Shown: positions 14,337-22,363, counted from the first letter of the stretch. The stretch: 32,603 nucleotides of DNA from Sphaerisporangium perillae (GCF_023276435.1 NZ_JALLPO010000069.1:1-32603), one strand, 5' to 3'. Notes: generated from the letters alone by a model not told the origin. Program-made: numbers and translations.

Positions 14337-15349
14337 GCGGGCCCTCGGAACCCCCATGGCGCATAGCACCCGGACCGCCGCCCGCGGCCTCCGGCTCCGG
14401 CGGTGATCCGGGCACTGGTGTCGGCTCCAGTGACGGTCCGGGCGCGGCCTCCGGCTCCGGCGCTGATCCGGACACTGTTGTCGGCCCCGGCGGTGGTCCG
14501 GGCTTGGCCTCCGGCTCCGGTCGCCGACCGGCCTCGAGCGCCGGTGAGGCGCCGCCGTCGCGGCGCGACCTCGTGCTGGCCGTGATCCGGGAGTCGCTGG
14601 CGCCGCTCAGCGTGACCGAGGTCGCCGAGCGGCTCGACATCCATCCCAACACGGTGCGCTTCCACCTCGACGCGCTCCTCGCGGCCGGCGCGGTCGAACG
14701 GGGCTCCGGCGAGCGCGCGGGGCCCGGCCGGCCACCGGTCGTGTATGCGGCACGTCCCGGCATGGATCCCGCGGGCCCGCGGAACTACCGGCTCCTGGCC
14801 GAGATCCTGACCGGGCACCTCGCCGCCACGGCTCCCGACCCGGCCAAGGCCGCCACCGACGCAGGACGGGCGTGGGGGGCGTTCCTGGCGCCGCCTCCCG
14901 TCCCGTTCCAGGAGGTCACCGAGGAACAGGCGGTCGGCGGCCTCGTCACGCTGCTCGACGGGCTCGGCTTCAGGCCCGAAACCCGGTCCGGCGAGCCGCC
15001 CCATGCGGGTCGGCCGCGGTCCGACAGTCACGTGTCCGCGGGGCAGCCGCGGCTTGCCGGAGGGACGACCCACATCGGGCTGCGCCACTGCCCGTTCCTC
15101 GAGTTGGTCGACACCCGCGCCCAGATCGTCTGCCCGCTCCACCTCGGCCTCATGCAGGGCGCGATGGCGGCGATGGGCGCGCCGCTGACCGCGACGCGGC
15201 TGGAGCCGTTCGCCGAACCGGACCTCTGCCTGGCCCATCTCGGCCCCGTACCCGGCGACCACCCGGCCCGTCCAGGACCGGGACCAGGCATGGACCGGCC
15301 TGGCACACCACAAGGCCACACCGGATCGCAGGGCCGTGTGGAAACGTAA
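14333..15349 (+). CDS. Winged-helix (ArsR/SufR-like) regulator with C-terminal Cys/His ligands
   Basis: 338 residues. Residues 1-75 are low-complexity Gly/Ser/Pro with a 20-residue tandem repeat. Residues 80-140 are a winged helix: LVLAVIRESLAPLSVTEVAE, RLDIHPNTVRFHLDALLAAG, then a wing GPGRPPVVYAARP. The C-terminal domain has RHCPF (His252-Cys253), IVCPLHLG (Cys267, His270) and DLCLAHL (Cys299), the position where SufR-type relatives bind an Fe-S cluster or metal. It therefore probably senses iron-sulfur status, redox or NO and controls the divergent ferredoxin/DUF2249 promoters. It is translationally coupled to fdxA (ATGA overlap). The last 40 residues are Pro/Gly-rich and run into a degenerate DNA repeat. 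Confidence 0.8.
   Translation: MSGPSEPPWRIAPGPPPAASGSGGDPGTGVGSSDGPGAASGSGADPDTVVGPGGGPGLASGSGRRPASSAGEAPPSRRDLVLAVIRESLAPLSVTEVAERLDIHPNTVRFHLDALLAAGAVERGSGERAGPGRPPVVYAARPGMDPAGPRNYRLLAEILTGHLAATAPDPAKAATDAGRAWGAFLAPPPVPFQEVTEEQAVGGLVTLLDGLGFRPETRSGEPPHAGRPRSDSHVSAGQPRLAGGTTHIGLRHCPFLELVDTRAQIVCPLHLGLMQGAMAAMGAPLTATRLEPFAEPDLCLAHLGPVPGDHPARPGPGPGMDRPGTPQGHTGSQGRVET
14384..14521 (+). repeat. 60-bp in-frame tandem repeat in the regulator gene
   Basis: Two full 60-bp units (14384-14443, 14444-14503) and the start of a third encode AASGSGGDPGTGVGSSDGPG, AASGSGADPDTVVGPGGGPG and LASGSG. The period is exactly 20 codons, so copy-number change would lengthen or shorten the disordered N-terminal arm without frameshift. 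Confidence 0.85.
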
Positions 15350-15447
15350 GGCGGCCTCACGGGAACGCGAGGCCGCGTATGAGCGCAAAGTCACGCGGCA
15401 ACGCAAGGTAACACCAAATCGCAGGGCCGCACGGGAACGAAAGGTGC
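15318..15447 (+). repeat. Degenerate tandem repeat of 17-20-bp units between regulator and membrane-protein genes
   Basis: Seven successive units resemble CACGGGAACGCAAGGCC: 15318-15335, 15336-15354, 15355-15374, 15375-15391, 15392-15411, 15412-15429 and 15430-15447. They begin inside the regulator's last codons and end 10 bp before the next ATG. No hairpin or gene explains them. They could be protein-binding iterons or a decayed minisatellite. Confidence 0.5.
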
Positions 15448-15457
15448 ATTCCAGCAT

Positions 15458-15896
15458 ATGAACCACGCCGCCGTGGCGATCGCGACCGCCGTGACCTTCC
15501 TGTGGCTGGGGATGGTGCTGGCCATCTCCTTCTTGGAGGCGCCGCTGAAGTTCCGCGCCCCCGGGGTGAGCCCGCACGTCGGCCTGGCCATCGGCCGACT
15601 GGTCTTCCGCGCCCTCAACCGCGCCGAGGCGGCGCTGGCCGCCGCGATGCTCGTCGCCGTGGTGGCCAGCGCCCCCTCCGTGACGCCGGCCACCGCCGCA
15701 CTGGTCGCGGCGGTGGCGCTGGCCGTCCAGATCGCCGTGGTCCGGCCACGCCTGAACCGCCGCACCGACCGCGTGCTGGCGGGCGAGGACGCCCCCCCCC
15801 CGATCGCGGGCGCACCACATCTACATCGCCTTCGAAGCGATCAAGGTCGTCGCCCTGGCGATCCTCGGCGCGACCTTGGTCATCGCACTGTCCTGA
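15458..15896 (+). CDS. Small integral membrane protein, frameshifted at a C10 tract
   Basis: The ATG at 15458 starts MNHAAVAIATAVTFLWLGMV, followed by two more hydrophobic stretches (AALAAAMLVAVVASA, AALVAAVALAVQIAVV). At 15792-15801 there is a run of ten C residues. In the current frame the protein then becomes Arg-rich nonsense. Shifting by one base restores RAHHIYIAFEAIKVVALAIL and a fourth helix to a TGA at 15894-15896. A C9 tract would give a 145-residue four-helix protein. It follows the ferredoxin-regulator pair on the same strand. The shift may be a sequencing error, a true mutation or slippage-based switching. I do not know the family's function. Confidence 0.65.
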
Positions 15897-16129
15897 GATC
15901 CGGCCCGCAAGGACGGCGGACGCCAAGCCCGTGCGCCGCGAACACCCAGGCGAGAAGACGGTGAAGCAGAGCGCCGCAGACCTACCAGGTGCGATGTCCA
16001 CTGACGTTCGCCGGTCGGCCGACGTACGGCGGCGCCGCCATCGCCGTACCGCCCCCCGCCGCCGCGGCGCCGAATCCCCGAGCACCACAGCGCACGGAAA
16101 ACAAGCGGACCCAGCGAAGGTGAGCGGAA

Positions 16130-16177
16130 GACGGACGTGCACGGGGGGTGAGAGGAGGGACGGACGTGCACGGGGGG
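16130..16177 (+). repeat. 19-bp direct repeats around CGTGCACG
   Basis: GACGGACGTGCACGGGGGG occurs at 16130-16148 and 16159-16177, 29 bp apart, each with the palindromic core CGTGCACG. A partial third copy (AAGCACGTTCAT) follows. 15897-16223 has no gene; it also holds the second copy of the GTTCGCCGG...CATCGCCGTACC intergenic repeat (16004-16050). Confidence 0.6.
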
Positions 16178-16223
16178 AAGCACGTTCATGGGGAGAGGAT
16201 GGTGAGCGGAGGGCGGGGGCGCG

Positions 16224-16420
16224 TTATAGCCAGCCCTTTGAGGAGGCGATGTGGGCGGCTTCTGCGCGGTTGCGGGCGCCGGTCTTACCGATGGCCGAGG
16301 ACAGGTAGTTCCGCACGTCCCTTCGGTCAGGAACAGGGCCCTGGCGATGTCCTCGACGGTGGCGCCCGTCGTGGCGGAGCGCAGCACGTCGCATTCGCGG
16401 GAGGTCAGCGGGCTGGCGCC
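16224..16420 (-). pseudogene. Fragment of a NarL/LuxR-type response regulator (DNA-binding domain)
   Basis: Minus-strand reading gives PLTSRECDVLRSATTGATVE, DIARALFLTEGT, then after a one-base loss VRNYLSSAIGKTGARNRAEA and AHIASSKGWL with a stop at 16224. This is a textbook GerE/LuxR helix-turn-helix C-terminus. The receiver domain is absent and a frameshift sits inside the recognition region (GGGACGTGCGG lacks one base), so it is inactive. Confidence 0.75.
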
Positions 16421-16440
16421 GGTGCGCGCTCGGCCTGCAC

Positions 16441-16881
16441 GCGCACGTCCGCACCGTCGAACGCGCTCTCGGCGAGCCGCCCAGGAAGGCCGGGGAGGGC
16501 ACGGTGGCCGCCAACCTGCGCGCCTACATCGCCCACGGCCTTGCCCTGCACATCGCGATCCTCCCCGCCTTCGCCAGCCTGATCCACCAGCCCCGGGTGC
16601 TCACGCGGTTCCAGGAGCTGTCCAACCCGATGGCAGGCGGGCGGGGGTTGCGCGACGACCTGGCCGACTATCTTCGCGCCGAGCAGCGGGCCGGTCGCCT
16701 GTCCCCCGGCGCCGCCGTCGACGCCGCCGCCACGATGATCATCGGCGCCTGCCACGAGCTGGTCCTCCCCCGGCTGTTCACCGGTGCTCTAGTGACCCGC
16801 GAGCAGATCCCCGACGACTTCATCCACGACCTGGTCTCCACGGTCATGGACGGGATCGGCCCCCCGACCTCCGCCTCCTGA
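16441..16881 (+). pseudogene. TetR-family ligand-binding domain without its DNA-binding domain
   Basis: The frame from about 16441 reads VERALGEPPRKAGEGTVAAN, LRAYIAHGLALHIAILPAFA and, near the end, AVDAAATMIIGACHELVLPR, a TetR C-terminal domain ending at a TGA (16879-16881). The helix-turn-helix is missing. The region to its left belongs to the LuxR fragment on the other strand, so a deletion removed the 5' ends of two divergent genes. A short protein could still start at GTG 16504 (125 residues) but could not bind DNA as a TetR. Confidence 0.7.
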
Positions 16882-16883
16882 CG

Positions 16884-17006
16884 CCGTATCCGGGGTGCGG
16901 GTCGTGGGCCACGTAGTCCGGGTCGACGCCGCACGTCGCGCGGGAGCCGTTCGAGCGACTCCCCGAAGGCCTCCAGCACCTCGGCGTTCTCCAGGTCGCC
17001 GACATG
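16884..17006 (-). pseudogene. Fragment resembling HypF carbamoyltransferase
   Basis: Minus-strand reading gives HVGDLENAEVLEAFGESLER then, in another frame, VDPDYVAHDPHPGYG. HypF proteins have a matching pair (QHIGDLEN...EAF... and PEVVAHDLHPxY) in their C-terminal carbamoyl-transfer domain, which serves [NiFe]-hydrogenase maturation. Only about 40 residues remain, with a frameshift. It begins 3 bp after the TetR stop. Confidence 0.55.
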
Positions 17007-17009
17007 CGG

Positions 17010-17160
17010 CCCGGTTCGGCGGCCCACATGAAGCCCAGCAGGAGAGTGCCGGTGCTCGCGGCGATCCGCATTCCGATGCCCAGGATGAGGGCGGCGCCGA
17101 TGCCGAGCAGGCCGATCATGAACAGCCAGTCGACCCAGGCCTGGCCGGCCAGGCCGCCGC
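17010..17160 (-). pseudogene. Fragment of a DoxX-family membrane protein
   Basis: Minus-strand reading gives GGLAGQAWVDWLFMIGLLGI followed by ALILGIGMRIAASTGTLLLG and FMWAAE. This matches the central helices of DoxX-like quinone oxidoreductase subunits. Sequence before it is charged and unrelated, and the sequence after it switches into the HypF-like fragment, so both ends are lost. 17161-17311 has no gene; GTCCC-8 nt-GGGAC near 17260-17277 could be a weak hairpin. Confidence 0.55.
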
Positions 17161-17311
17161 TTCCTTTCGGAGGTTCTTCAGTTTCCGTCGCGGCTTCAGT
17201 ACATCGTTTTTTACGGTGGCGCTGGAGTGTTGTACGTCCCACCCTTACCGCCCCGATGTCCCGACAAAATGGGACTTTCGACTCTCCGGGGCCCGCACGC
17301 GCCTCCGGCCC

Positions 17312-18298
17312 CTACGGGCGGGAGAACTCGCAGTCCAGCAGCTCGGGAAGGCGCGAGGCGGCGTACTCCGGGACGCCGATCATCGGGGGCCGCTCGGGGA
17401 CGGTGACGTCCCTGTTCACGGGAAGGTGGCCGGCCTCGCCGCGGCGGAACTGCGTCAGGCCGGTGGCCGGGCTCTGCAGGGGGACGATCTTCCGCTGGCG
17501 TTCCAGGCGCGTCCAGGCGGTGTGCATGATCTGCCCGGCCATGACGCCCAGCGCCTCGGTGGACTGGTGGGAGTGCACCCGCCTGCCCAGGTCGACCTGG
17601 GCGAGCGCGTCCAGGCCGGCGTGTTCGAGCAGGTCGATCAGCAGGCCGAGCTCGACTCCGTACCCGGTGGCGAAGGGCACCCGTTCGAGGACCTCCCGCC
17701 GCCCGGCGTACTCCCCCGCGAGCGGCTGGACGAACCCCGCGAGCAGCGGCCAGTGCAGGTTGAGCATCGGCCGGGCGACCAGCTCGGTGACGCGCCCGCC
17801 GCCGCCCTGCACCTCCTGCAGGGGCCGGTCGTAGCAGCCCTTGACGTACACCACCGAGGGATCGGCGAGCAGGGGGCCGAGGAGGCCGGTGACGAAGCTG
17901 GTGTGGAACTCCCGCAGGTCGGCGTCGACGAACGCGATCAGGTCGCCGGAGGTGACCGCGAGCGACTTCCACAGCACGTCGCCCTTGCCGTCCATGGGCG
18001 GCAGGCCGGGCAGGATCTCGTCCTGGGCGAAGACCTTCGCCCCCGCCTGCACGGCCCGCGCGGCGGTGTCGTCGGTGGAGCGCGAGTCGATGACGATGAG
18101 CTCGTCGACGAGCGGGACCGCTTCGACAAGGTCGCGCCGGATCGCCGAGACCAGCTCGCCGACCGTCTCGGCCTCGTTCCTGGCCGGGAGCACGACGCTG
18201 ATCTTCGTACTGCCCTTCGCCGCGAGCAGCGCCTCGACCGGCCAGTCGGCCGACGCGGTCGTGCGGGTGCGCAGCCACTTCTCAACCTCAGGCAGCAC
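17312..18298 (-). CDS. gpgS: Glucosyl-3-phosphoglycerate synthase
   Basis: This 328-residue retaining GT81 glycosyltransferase transfers glucose from an NDP-glucose to 3-phosphoglycerate, the first step toward glucosylglycerate and methylglucose lipopolysaccharides. ISVVLPARNEAETVGELV is the GT-A N-terminus. DELIVIDSRSTDDTAARA binds nucleotide, GDLIAFVDADLREFHTSFV holds the DxD metal motif, and VTELVARPMLNLHWPLLAGF and PFATGYGVELGLLIDLLE are family-specific segments. The length matches mycobacterial GpgS. The GTG at 18298 has AGGGGG upstream. A TAAAGT -10-like box lies at 18337-18342 (minus strand). No GpgP phosphatase gene is adjacent. Confidence 0.93.
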   Translation of the reverse strand: MLPEVEKWLRTRTTASADWPVEALLAAKGSTKISVVLPARNEAETVGELVSAIRRDLVEAVPLVDELIVIDSRSTDDTAARAVQAGAKVFAQDEILPGLPPMDGKGDVLWKSLAVTSGDLIAFVDADLREFHTSFVTGLLGPLLADPSVVYVKGCYDRPLQEVQGGGGRVTELVARPMLNLHWPLLAGFVQPLAGEYAGRREVLERVPFATGYGVELGLLIDLLEHAGLDALAQVDLGRRVHSHQSTEALGVMAGQIMHTAWTRLERQRKIVPLQSPATGLTQFRRGEAGHLPVNRDVTVPERPPMIGVPEYAASRLPELLDCEFSRP

Positions 18299-18375
18299 GC
18301 ACGATCCCCCTGTCGCCTCCCATCACCTGCCGTATCACTTTATGCGCAGCGATCGGCCCTTGTGGCGGTCGACTG

Positions 18376-18396
18376 GTAACCGATATTAATGGTTAC
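18376..18396. promoter_or_regulatory. Perfect inverted repeat in front of a truncated VOC gene
   Basis: GTAACC (18376-18381), GATATTAAT spacer, GGTTAC (18391-18396) form a 21-bp dyad in an AT-rich patch between gpgS and the VOC stub. It is a typical operator for a dimeric TetR or MarR regulator. It lies about 35 bp upstream of the gpgS -10 candidate and 24 bp before the VOC ATG. Confidence 0.5.
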
Positions 18397-18419
18397 ATCC
18401 CCGCTGACACGGAGGACGC

Positions 18420-18484
18420 ATGCCACTCGAGTGGAAGATCGTCATGGACTGCGCCGACCCGCACCGGCAGGCCCCTGGCGCAGG
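18420..18484 (+). pseudogene. 5' stub of a VOC (glyoxalase-fold) protein gene
   Basis: After GGAGG (18411-18415) the ATG at 18420 begins MPLEWKIVMDCADPHRQA, the conserved start of actinobacterial VOC/glyoxalase-like proteins (M-x-EWKLVIDCADPHxLA). Homology stops after about 18 codons. The following bases are the 3' end of the convergent ramB gene. Upstream signals (dyad, ribosome site) look intact, so only the body of the gene was deleted. Confidence 0.6.
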
Positions 18485-19954
18485 TCAGGCTCCCGCGTGG
18501 CGCTCCAGGAAGGAGTACACGTCGGCCTCGTCGACGCCCGGGAACGAACCGGGAGGCAGGGCCGCGAGCACGTGGGAGTTCGCCCGCGCCGAGGGCCAGG
18601 CGTAGCCCTCCCACCGCTGGGTCAGCTCGGCCGGCGGGCGGCGGCAGCAGTCCCCCGACGGGCAGTTCGACTTGGTCCTGTTGGTGGTCTCCCTGCCCCG
18701 GAACCAGCGCGACTCGCGGTACGGCACGCCGAGCGTGATCGCGAAGTCGCGCTCACGGGAGGGGTCCACGTGGGCGCTGCAGAAATAGGTGCCGGTGGGC
18801 GAGTCGGAGTACTGGTGGTACACCGAGAAGCGGTCCGGCGACAGGAACACCTGGCGCCCGGACCACCTTAGGCACATGCGCTGCCCTTCGATGGCTCCCT
18901 GCTCGTCGGCGGGGAACACGATGCCGTCGTTCTCGTACGCCTTGTAGATGATGCCGCCGGCGTCGTTGCGGACGAAGTGGCACGCCAGGTCCAGGTGGTG
19001 GGTCGCCAGGTTGGTGAAGCGGTGCGCGGCCATCTCGTAGGACACCGCGAACACGTCGCGCAGGTCCTCCACCGACAGCACGCGGTCCTGCTTGGCCTCC
19101 TTGAGGTACGGCACGGCCGCCGTCTCCGGCACCAGCACGGCGGCGGCGAAGTAGTTGGCCTCGGTGCGCTGGCGCAGGAAGTCGGCGAAGTCGCGGGGCT
19201 TGTGGTGGCCGAGCGCGAGGTGGCCGAGGGTCTGCAGCAGGATCGTGCGCGGGGTGTGCATGCCGAGCTGCTCGTGCTTGACGTAGATGCGCCGGTTGCG
19301 CATGTCGGTGATCGACCGCACCGAGCGGGGCAGGTCCTGCGCGGTCTGCACGTTGTAGCCGAAGTGGGTGACCAGCGCCTGCACGGTGCCCTGCGACAGC
19401 GCGCCCGTGCGGTACCCGACGGCGGCCAGCGCCTCGGCGGCGGCGGCCTCGATCTCGGCGAAGTAGTTGCCCTGCTCGCGCTGCTTGCGCCGCAGCTCGG
19501 CGTTGGCCGCCCTGGCCTCCTCCGGGGTCGCCGTGCCCTTGGCCTGGCGCGAGCGCAGCTCCTCGTACAGCCCGAGGATGTGCTCGAGCACGTCGTTCGG
19601 GACCCGGGCCGACACCTTGAGCCGGGGCAGGCCGAGCGAGGCGTAGATGGGGTCGCGCTGCGCCTCCTCCAGCCCGATCTCGAGCTGGGCGCGGCGGCTC
19701 GGGGCCTGCCGGCGCAGCAGCTCCTCGACCGGGACGGTGAGCGCGGCGGCGAGCGACTTGAGCAGCGACAGCTTGGGCTCGCGCTTGCCGTTCTCCAGCA
19801 GGGACAGCTGGCTCGGGGCGCGGCCGACGCGCTCACCGAGCTCTGAGAGGGTCAGCCCGCGCTGCTTGCGCAGATACCTCAGCCGCTGGCCGAACGCGAG
19901 GAGGTCGAGCTCCTGCGTCAAAGACAGCGGTTCTTCTCCCACCAAAGACGCCAT
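18485..19954 (-). CDS. ramB: RamB-type (short-chain fatty acyl) regulator of acetate/glyoxylate metabolism
   Basis: This 489-residue regulator has three parts. Residues 20-80 form an XRE helix-turn-helix (FGQRLRYLRKQRGLTLSELG, APSQLSLLENGKREPKLSLL). The central IrrE-like domain has the metallopeptidase-like motif LGHLALGHH (about 250). The C-terminal DUF2083 domain is Cys-rich (CPSGDCCRRPP). This is the ScfR/RamB architecture. In Corynebacterium and Mycobacterium RamB controls aceA/icl and binds near AAACTTTGC. Here it is divergent from aceA, whose upstream region has that motif. The ATG at 19954 lacks a Shine-Dalgarno site but has TAGGAT 6 bp before it (19961-19966, minus strand), so the mRNA is probably leaderless. 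Confidence 0.93.
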   Translation of the reverse strand: MASLVGEEPLSLTQELDLLAFGQRLRYLRKQRGLTLSELGERVGRAPSQLSLLENGKREPKLSLLKSLAAALTVPVEELLRRQAPSRRAQLEIGLEEAQRDPIYASLGLPRLKVSARVPNDVLEHILGLYEELRSRQAKGTATPEEARAANAELRRKQREQGNYFAEIEAAAAEALAAVGYRTGALSQGTVQALVTHFGYNVQTAQDLPRSVRSITDMRNRRIYVKHEQLGMHTPRTILLQTLGHLALGHHKPRDFADFLRQRTEANYFAAAVLVPETAAVPYLKEAKQDRVLSVEDLRDVFAVSYEMAAHRFTNLATHHLDLACHFVRNDAGGIIYKAYENDGIVFPADEQGAIEGQRMCLRWSGRQVFLSPDRFSVYHQYSDSPTGTYFCSAHVDPSRERDFAITLGVPYRESRWFRGRETTNRTKSNCPSGDCCRRPPAELTQRWEGYAWPSARANSHVLAALPPGSFPGVDEADVYSFLERHAGA

Positions 19955-20101
19955 AGCACGATCCTAGGTGCAATTTCCACGATTTTTCCAGTCTGTCGCG
20001 CGAGGCTCCGCCGTCCGGCCGTCTCCGGCGCCCGGGAGGCCGTCCGGAGGTGGGTCACGCGTTCCTTGGGACACACCCGGCGGCCCGCCCGAGGGTGAAA
20101 C

Positions 20102-20131
20102 ATCCTGATTTGTCAGCATAAATCCTGATTT
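20102..20131 (+). repeat. Two ATCCTGATTT direct repeats in the ramB-aceA intergenic region
   Basis: ATCCTGATTT at 20102-20111 and 20122-20131 are spaced 20 bp start to start, about two helical turns, in the AT-rich centre of the divergent region. This suggests side-by-side binding of a regulator on one DNA face. Confidence 0.45.
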
Positions 20132-20146
20132 CGTCCGTCCGCTCGA

Positions 20147-20160
20147 GTGATGTGGATCAC
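20147..20160 (+). promoter_or_regulatory. Crp/GlxR-type binding site upstream of aceA
   Basis: GTGA-TGTGGA-TCAC (20147-20160) matches the Crp-family core GTGA-N6-TCAC exactly, 172 bp before the aceA ATG. GlxR in Corynebacterium and Crp in Streptomyces use this core, and GlxR is known to act on aceA in Corynebacterium. Confidence 0.6.
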
Positions 20161-20183
20161 CTGGATTGGTCTAGTCCATAACG

Positions 20184-20197
20184 AAAACTTTGCGTTT
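20184..20197 (+). promoter_or_regulatory. RamB-type binding site upstream of aceA
   Basis: AAAACTTTGCGTTT contains AAAACTTTGC, the conserved part of the corynebacterial RamB consensus (A/G)AACTTTGCAAA. It lies 135 bp before the aceA ATG and next to the ramB gene itself. Confidence 0.6.
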
Positions 20198-20208
20198 CTT
20201 GCTCTGAG

Positions 20209-20224
20209 AATACTGGCCAGTATT
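20209..20224. promoter_or_regulatory. Perfect 16-bp palindrome upstream of aceA
   Basis: AATACTGGCCAGTATT is fully self-complementary and centred about 115 bp before the aceA ATG, close to the probable promoter. It fits a dimeric regulator different from RamB and Crp. The protein is unknown. Confidence 0.5.
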
Positions 20225-20331
20225 CGCTAGATCCGAAAGATCGGCCATATTTCTCCCGATCAGCCTTGCTGCTGCCACACAAACCGTCGCAGACTCGAAA
20301 CAAGCCCCCAGAGGACGTTGAAGGAGTCAAA

Positions 20332-21624
<1,293 letters not shown>

Positions 21625-21715
21625 CACCGCTCGCGGGCCGCGCCGGCGGCGCTCGCCTGATCGCGCTGGCGGCGCGGCACGCCCGCACCGAACACAACAG
21701 AACGACATCACGGCG

Positions 21716-21745
21716 GCGGCGCGGACAGGGACCCGTCCGCGCCGC
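21716..21745 (+). terminator. aceA terminator hairpin
   Basis: GCGGCGCGGAC and its perfect complement GTCCGCGCCGC enclose the 8-nt loop AGGGACCC, about 95 bp after the aceA stop. Confidence 0.75.
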
Positions 21746-21755
21746 TCACCACCCC

Positions 21756-21771
21756 CGAACCCGCGGGTTCG
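21756..21771. repeat. 16-bp perfect palindrome after the aceA terminator
   Basis: CGAACCCGCGGGTTCG is fully self-complementary and 10 bp past the terminator stem. It could be a second terminator stem or an operator for the MerR gene beginning 125 bp later. Confidence 0.45.
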
Positions 21772-21895
21772 TCCGGTAAAGATCCGCTTTGGGCAGCGGC
21801 CCCCTCCGGACGAGCCCGCGTCTCACGTCCCGGCGAGACCGGGATGCCCGCCCGTCTCATTCGACACGCGCCGCGGTATACGACTTAATGTCGGC

Positions 21896-22318
21896 ATGAA
21901 GTCGAGCACGGACCCGTCGATGACCATCGGCACGATCGCGGGGCGGTTCGGTCTGGCGCCTCACGTGCTGCGGCATTGGGAGTCGGCAGGCCTGCTGTCG
22001 CCTCTCCGGGGCGCCGGAGGCCGCCGCCGCTACAGCTCCGATGATCTCTACCGGATCGCGGTGATCCTCCGGGCCAAGGAGGCGGGATTCAGCCTGAAGG
22101 ACATCCAGGACATGCTGAACACCCGCGACCCGCTGGAACGACGCGACATCCTGGAGCGGCGCCGGACCGGCCTGATCCGGCGGATCGCCCAGGCGCGAAC
22201 GTCACTCGACATGATCGACCACGCACTGGACTGCGACCACGAGGACTTCACGGCGTGCGGCCACTTCCAGGCGATGGTGGCCGGCCGCATCGGCGTCGGA
22301 ACCCGCAGGCCCCTTTGA
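21896..22318 (+). CDS. MerR-family transcriptional regulator
   Basis: This 140-residue regulator has an N-terminal MerR winged helix (TIGTIAGRFGLAPHVLRHWE, GGRRRYSSDDLYRIAVILRA, GFSLKDIQDMLNT) followed by a dimerisation coiled coil (about 75-110). A short C-terminal tail carries LDCDHEDFTACGHF, with Cys/His residues that could bind a metal or sense oxidation. There is no larger effector domain. The start may be ATG 21896 or ATG 21920 (MTIGTIAGRF); neither has a clear ribosome site. TAATGT at 21886-21891 is a candidate -10 box. The target is unknown: the next gene (dapA-like) is convergent, so it is not an obvious divergent target. Confidence 0.88.
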   Translation: MKSSTDPSMTIGTIAGRFGLAPHVLRHWESAGLLSPLRGAGGRRRYSSDDLYRIAVILRAKEAGFSLKDIQDMLNTRDPLERRDILERRRTGLIRRIAQARTSLDMIDHALDCDHEDFTACGHFQAMVAGRIGVGTRRPL

Positions 22319-22363
22319 CCGATCTCCAGGACGTCATCCCCCGCACGCCCCCATGATCGCAGA

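Noticed and set aside
15318..15447. CRISPR array
   Set aside because: Units are degenerate, contiguous and lack unique spacers, and no cas genes are present.
14159..15820. 553-codon minus-strand open frame opposite the regulator
   Set aside because: Low-complexity antisense. Its repetitive segment only mirrors the degenerate DNA repeat at 15318-15447.
17260..17277. GTCCC-8 nt-GGGAC hairpin as gpgS terminator
   Set aside because: The 5-bp stem is too short to call with confidence, although it lies just past the gpgS stop.
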